Source: Galdieria partita
Lineage: Eukaryota > Rhodophyta > Bangiophyceae > Galdieriales > Galdieriaceae
Direction: 5' to 3'
Length of the DNA stretch: 64,000 nt
Assembly (NCBI GenBank): GCA_025991245.1
Contig: BQMJ01000005.1
Location: 124,001-188,000, forward strand
The notes under the pieces were generated by a model. That model did not search any database. It saw only the letters and a program-made list of their open reading frames with translations, and had not been told where the DNA came from. The position numbers and the translations under genes are program-made. Numbering within the stretch: position 1 is the first letter of the stretch; the number at the start of each line of letters is the position of its first letter. Below, piece by piece: positions 61,946-64,000 of this stretch.

Positions 61946-64000
61946 TCAAGTCCTTCGATGATATTCCCTTTTCCGCTCTGGATATTTAGCACCATTAGGC
62001 TCCGAAAGAGGGGGAATCTCGCTACATATTTCAAACAGAAGGTGGTTTAGATTTTTCGAAGACTCCATCGATCTATTTGCTTCTCGTACAAATCTTTCCG
62101 CTACATCCTTTCTCAAATCAAATACTGCCATTTTTGTATCAGCACAAACTGAAACAAGTCCAATTCTACTATCGAAACCTTTATCCTCCAGCAAACGCGA
62201 AACAACACGGACAATGTAACTGACAGTTAATACTGTTTTGGACTTGACGAGTATAGGACACATATTCTCCTCACCACTTAAGATACTCACCTCAGGTATA
62301 TTCAGCTGGCCTATTGCAACAGCTAATAGAGAAGCAAAAATGAACGGCAACTGTTTTTCTCTTTGTTCTTCCTTAATGTGCAAACTTTCAATATATTCCT
62401 TTGCAATAGGAACAAGTGGCTCAACCGAGTTTCTTTCAATCGCTTTATTCAAGGTTAGCAAAAACACAAAAAAGAATCTTATTACTTCACTTGCCTTGGG
62501 ATGCACGTAAAAGACTATTGACTTTCGTTTCTATCACTTGTTGTAACGTTGGGGGATTTCCCAAACGAAAACGGATTTTGCAAACCTTCTCCATGAGAGA
62601 AAGTCTGCTTCGTTCCTCGTCCGTATATAAAACGATGCAAGTTCCTTGTCTTCCAGCTCGACCTGTGCGACCAGCACGATGAATGTACATATCAACGTCC
62701 TCAGGAATACGATACTGTATCACCAAATCTACTCCATTAATATCCAAACCCCGTGCAGCTACATCAGTAGCAACTAAAACTTGAAAGGAGCCTTCCCTAA
62801 ACTTAGAAAGAGTAATTTCTCTTTGTTTCTGAGTGATATCTCCATGTAAAGCTTGTGCTGCACCGTTGTGAATTCGACCGCTAGAAACCAAAGAGTCTAC
62901 TTCTGCCTTCGTTCTCGCAAATACAATGCAGCGAAAATTAGTCATCTCTGCACTATATACACTTATCAAAGACTCAAGTATCAACTTCCTCGAGAGTTCG
63001 GTTGGCGGGACACGAAGAGCAATATGCTCAACAGTTGTCGATGTCTTTGTATCCTTGTTCCCAATGGCATCTACTATGACAGGATTATTTTGATTTTCTT
63101 TGGCAAGCTCTTGAATCCATGGTGGTATAGTTGCTGAAAACAAAAGAGTTTGCCTTTCTTGAAGTGGAGGCAAGTAGGTCAAAATCTTCTCAATATCTTC
63201 AGCGAAACCCATAGAAAGCATTTCGTCCGCTTCATCCAAAACAAAAAACTTAACTCTAGATAAATCAAGATTTCCTCTGTCTAAATGATCGATAAGGCGT
63301 CCTGGGGTCGCTACTAAAATATCGATTCCCCTGTCAATTGCACGTTGCTGGACTTCATAAGATGAACCTCCAAAAAAACAACTCGTACGAAAACGGAAAC
63401 ACTTTGCAAAAGCCAAAAATTCTTGTTCAACTTGCTTCGCGAGTTCCCTGGTGGGTGCTAAAACTAGGCACTGAATCTGGGAGACTCGATCTTGGCGATG
63501 ACCCTCAGTTTGCTCTACTAATTTCTGCATGATAGGAAGCACAAATGCTAGAGTCTTTCCTGTTCCAGTACGGCTTCGTCCAATTATATCTCGTCCACCC
63601 AAAATAAGTTCAAAAGTGGCAGATTGAATAGGTGTCGCACCTTGAAAACCTCGTTCCTCTAACAAGTCTAAAATTTTTTCCGATAATTGAAAATCTGTAA
63701 AGGAAACTGTATTTCCGTCAGCTTCGATGACTTCAAGGTTAGGCCGTTTTTTGGAAACCCTTGTGCCGTTAGCTTGAAGCTTTGCCATATCAGGTGAGAA
63801 CTTTCGCAAACTAGTTCGCGAACGACTTGCAGTTTGATCAAAAGAATTTGTTGAAACTCTTCCTTTCTCATCTGGCAGATTACTTCTTGAAAGACTCATT
63901 CCTTGTCGTGAACCTTCCGTGGCACTTGCACGAAACAAATTGTCTCCTTCTCCATTAAACTTTGGAAGAGAATTCTCGAATTCAGTGAAAAGTTGTTTTC
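61946..64000 (-). CDS. DEAD-box RNA helicase with GUCT domain (DDX21/plastid RH3 type), 5' end beyond window
   Basis: ATP-dependent RNA helicase. Exon 64000..62495 and last exon 62442..61946. Motifs in order: Q motif (ATPIQSATF), I (RTGTGKT), Ia (APTRELA), GG, Ib (ATPGR), II (VLDEADEM), III (SATIP), IV (CIVFART), V (ATDVAARGLDI), VI (HRAGRTGRAG). The GUCT domain follows (residues after AIERNSVEPLV), as in DDX21/DDX50 and plant RH3/RH7. The short tail lacks FRGQ repeats. The frame stays open to the right edge upstream of MSLSRSN (63899), so the true start lies outside. The single intron, 62494-62443, begins with GC. Nucleolar versus plastid location cannot be decided. Confidence 0.9.

Overview
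The window reads as nuclear DNA of a very compact, AT-leaning eukaryotic genome. Genes lie tens of bases apart. Almost all introns are 39-60 nt with GTAAGT/GTATGT-type donors. Two proteins of bacterial ancestry (DNA gyrase A and a fused alpha-beta glycyl-tRNA synthetase) carry N-terminal extensions that look organelle-targeting. These traits, with formin, PEX5, COG and SM genes, fit a photosynthetic unicell, most plausibly a cyanidiophyte red alga such as Galdieria. This is inference from style and gene content; no marker sequence proves it.

Layout. 0-8.7 kb: start of cytosolic endo-beta-N-acetylglucosaminidase (cut by the left edge), a WDR26/Gid7-type ubiquitin ligase subunit, organellar gyrase A, a BPI-like lipid-binding protein, a KDM8/JMJD5 hydroxylase and a RING E3. 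8.8-21 kb: ISY1 splicing factor, a BORCS8-like protein, glycyl-tRNA synthetase, a bromodomain-Tudor protein, a five-exon Tctex-type dynein light chain, PEX5 and a class I histone deacetylase. 21.6-27.3 kb: a 14-exon FANCI whose last codons overlap the start of ELP5. 27.3-28.5 kb is the longest gene-poor stretch and is strongly AT-rich.

28.5-38.7 kb is the most unusual part. A secretory membrane protein runs in frame into a Sec1/Munc18 protein. That protein's stop codon overlaps the ATG of sepiapterin reductase, whose 3' end overlaps, on the opposite strand, the 3' coding end of 2-oxoglutarate dehydrogenase E1. COG2 is divergent from the dehydrogenase with only 42 bp between ATGs. 38.8-52.7 kb: a Golgi-type glycosyltransferase candidate, an NBS1-like FHA-BRCT protein, a formin with a PTEN-like N-terminus, a VOC-fold protein, SUMO, a CPSF-A/DDB1-family protein and a HERP-like Ubl membrane protein. 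53-64 kb: SPO11 and SLY1 back to back, a KEN-box-rich protein, GPHR, a putative RhoGAP-like coiled-coil protein and a GUCT-type DEAD-box helicase cut by the right edge.

Functional themes are genome maintenance (FANCI, NBS1, SPO11, gyrase, CPSF-A/DDB1), chromatin (HDAC, bromodomain, KDM8), ubiquitin/SUMO (WDR26, RING, SUMO, HERP) and the secretory route (COG2, SLY1, Sec1, GPHR). E2F-like TTTGGCGC elements lie just before several start codons. Splice sites were called by eye from GT/GC-AG signals, frame continuity and remembered family sequences. I saw no tRNA, rRNA, CRISPR array, transposase or virus-like element.
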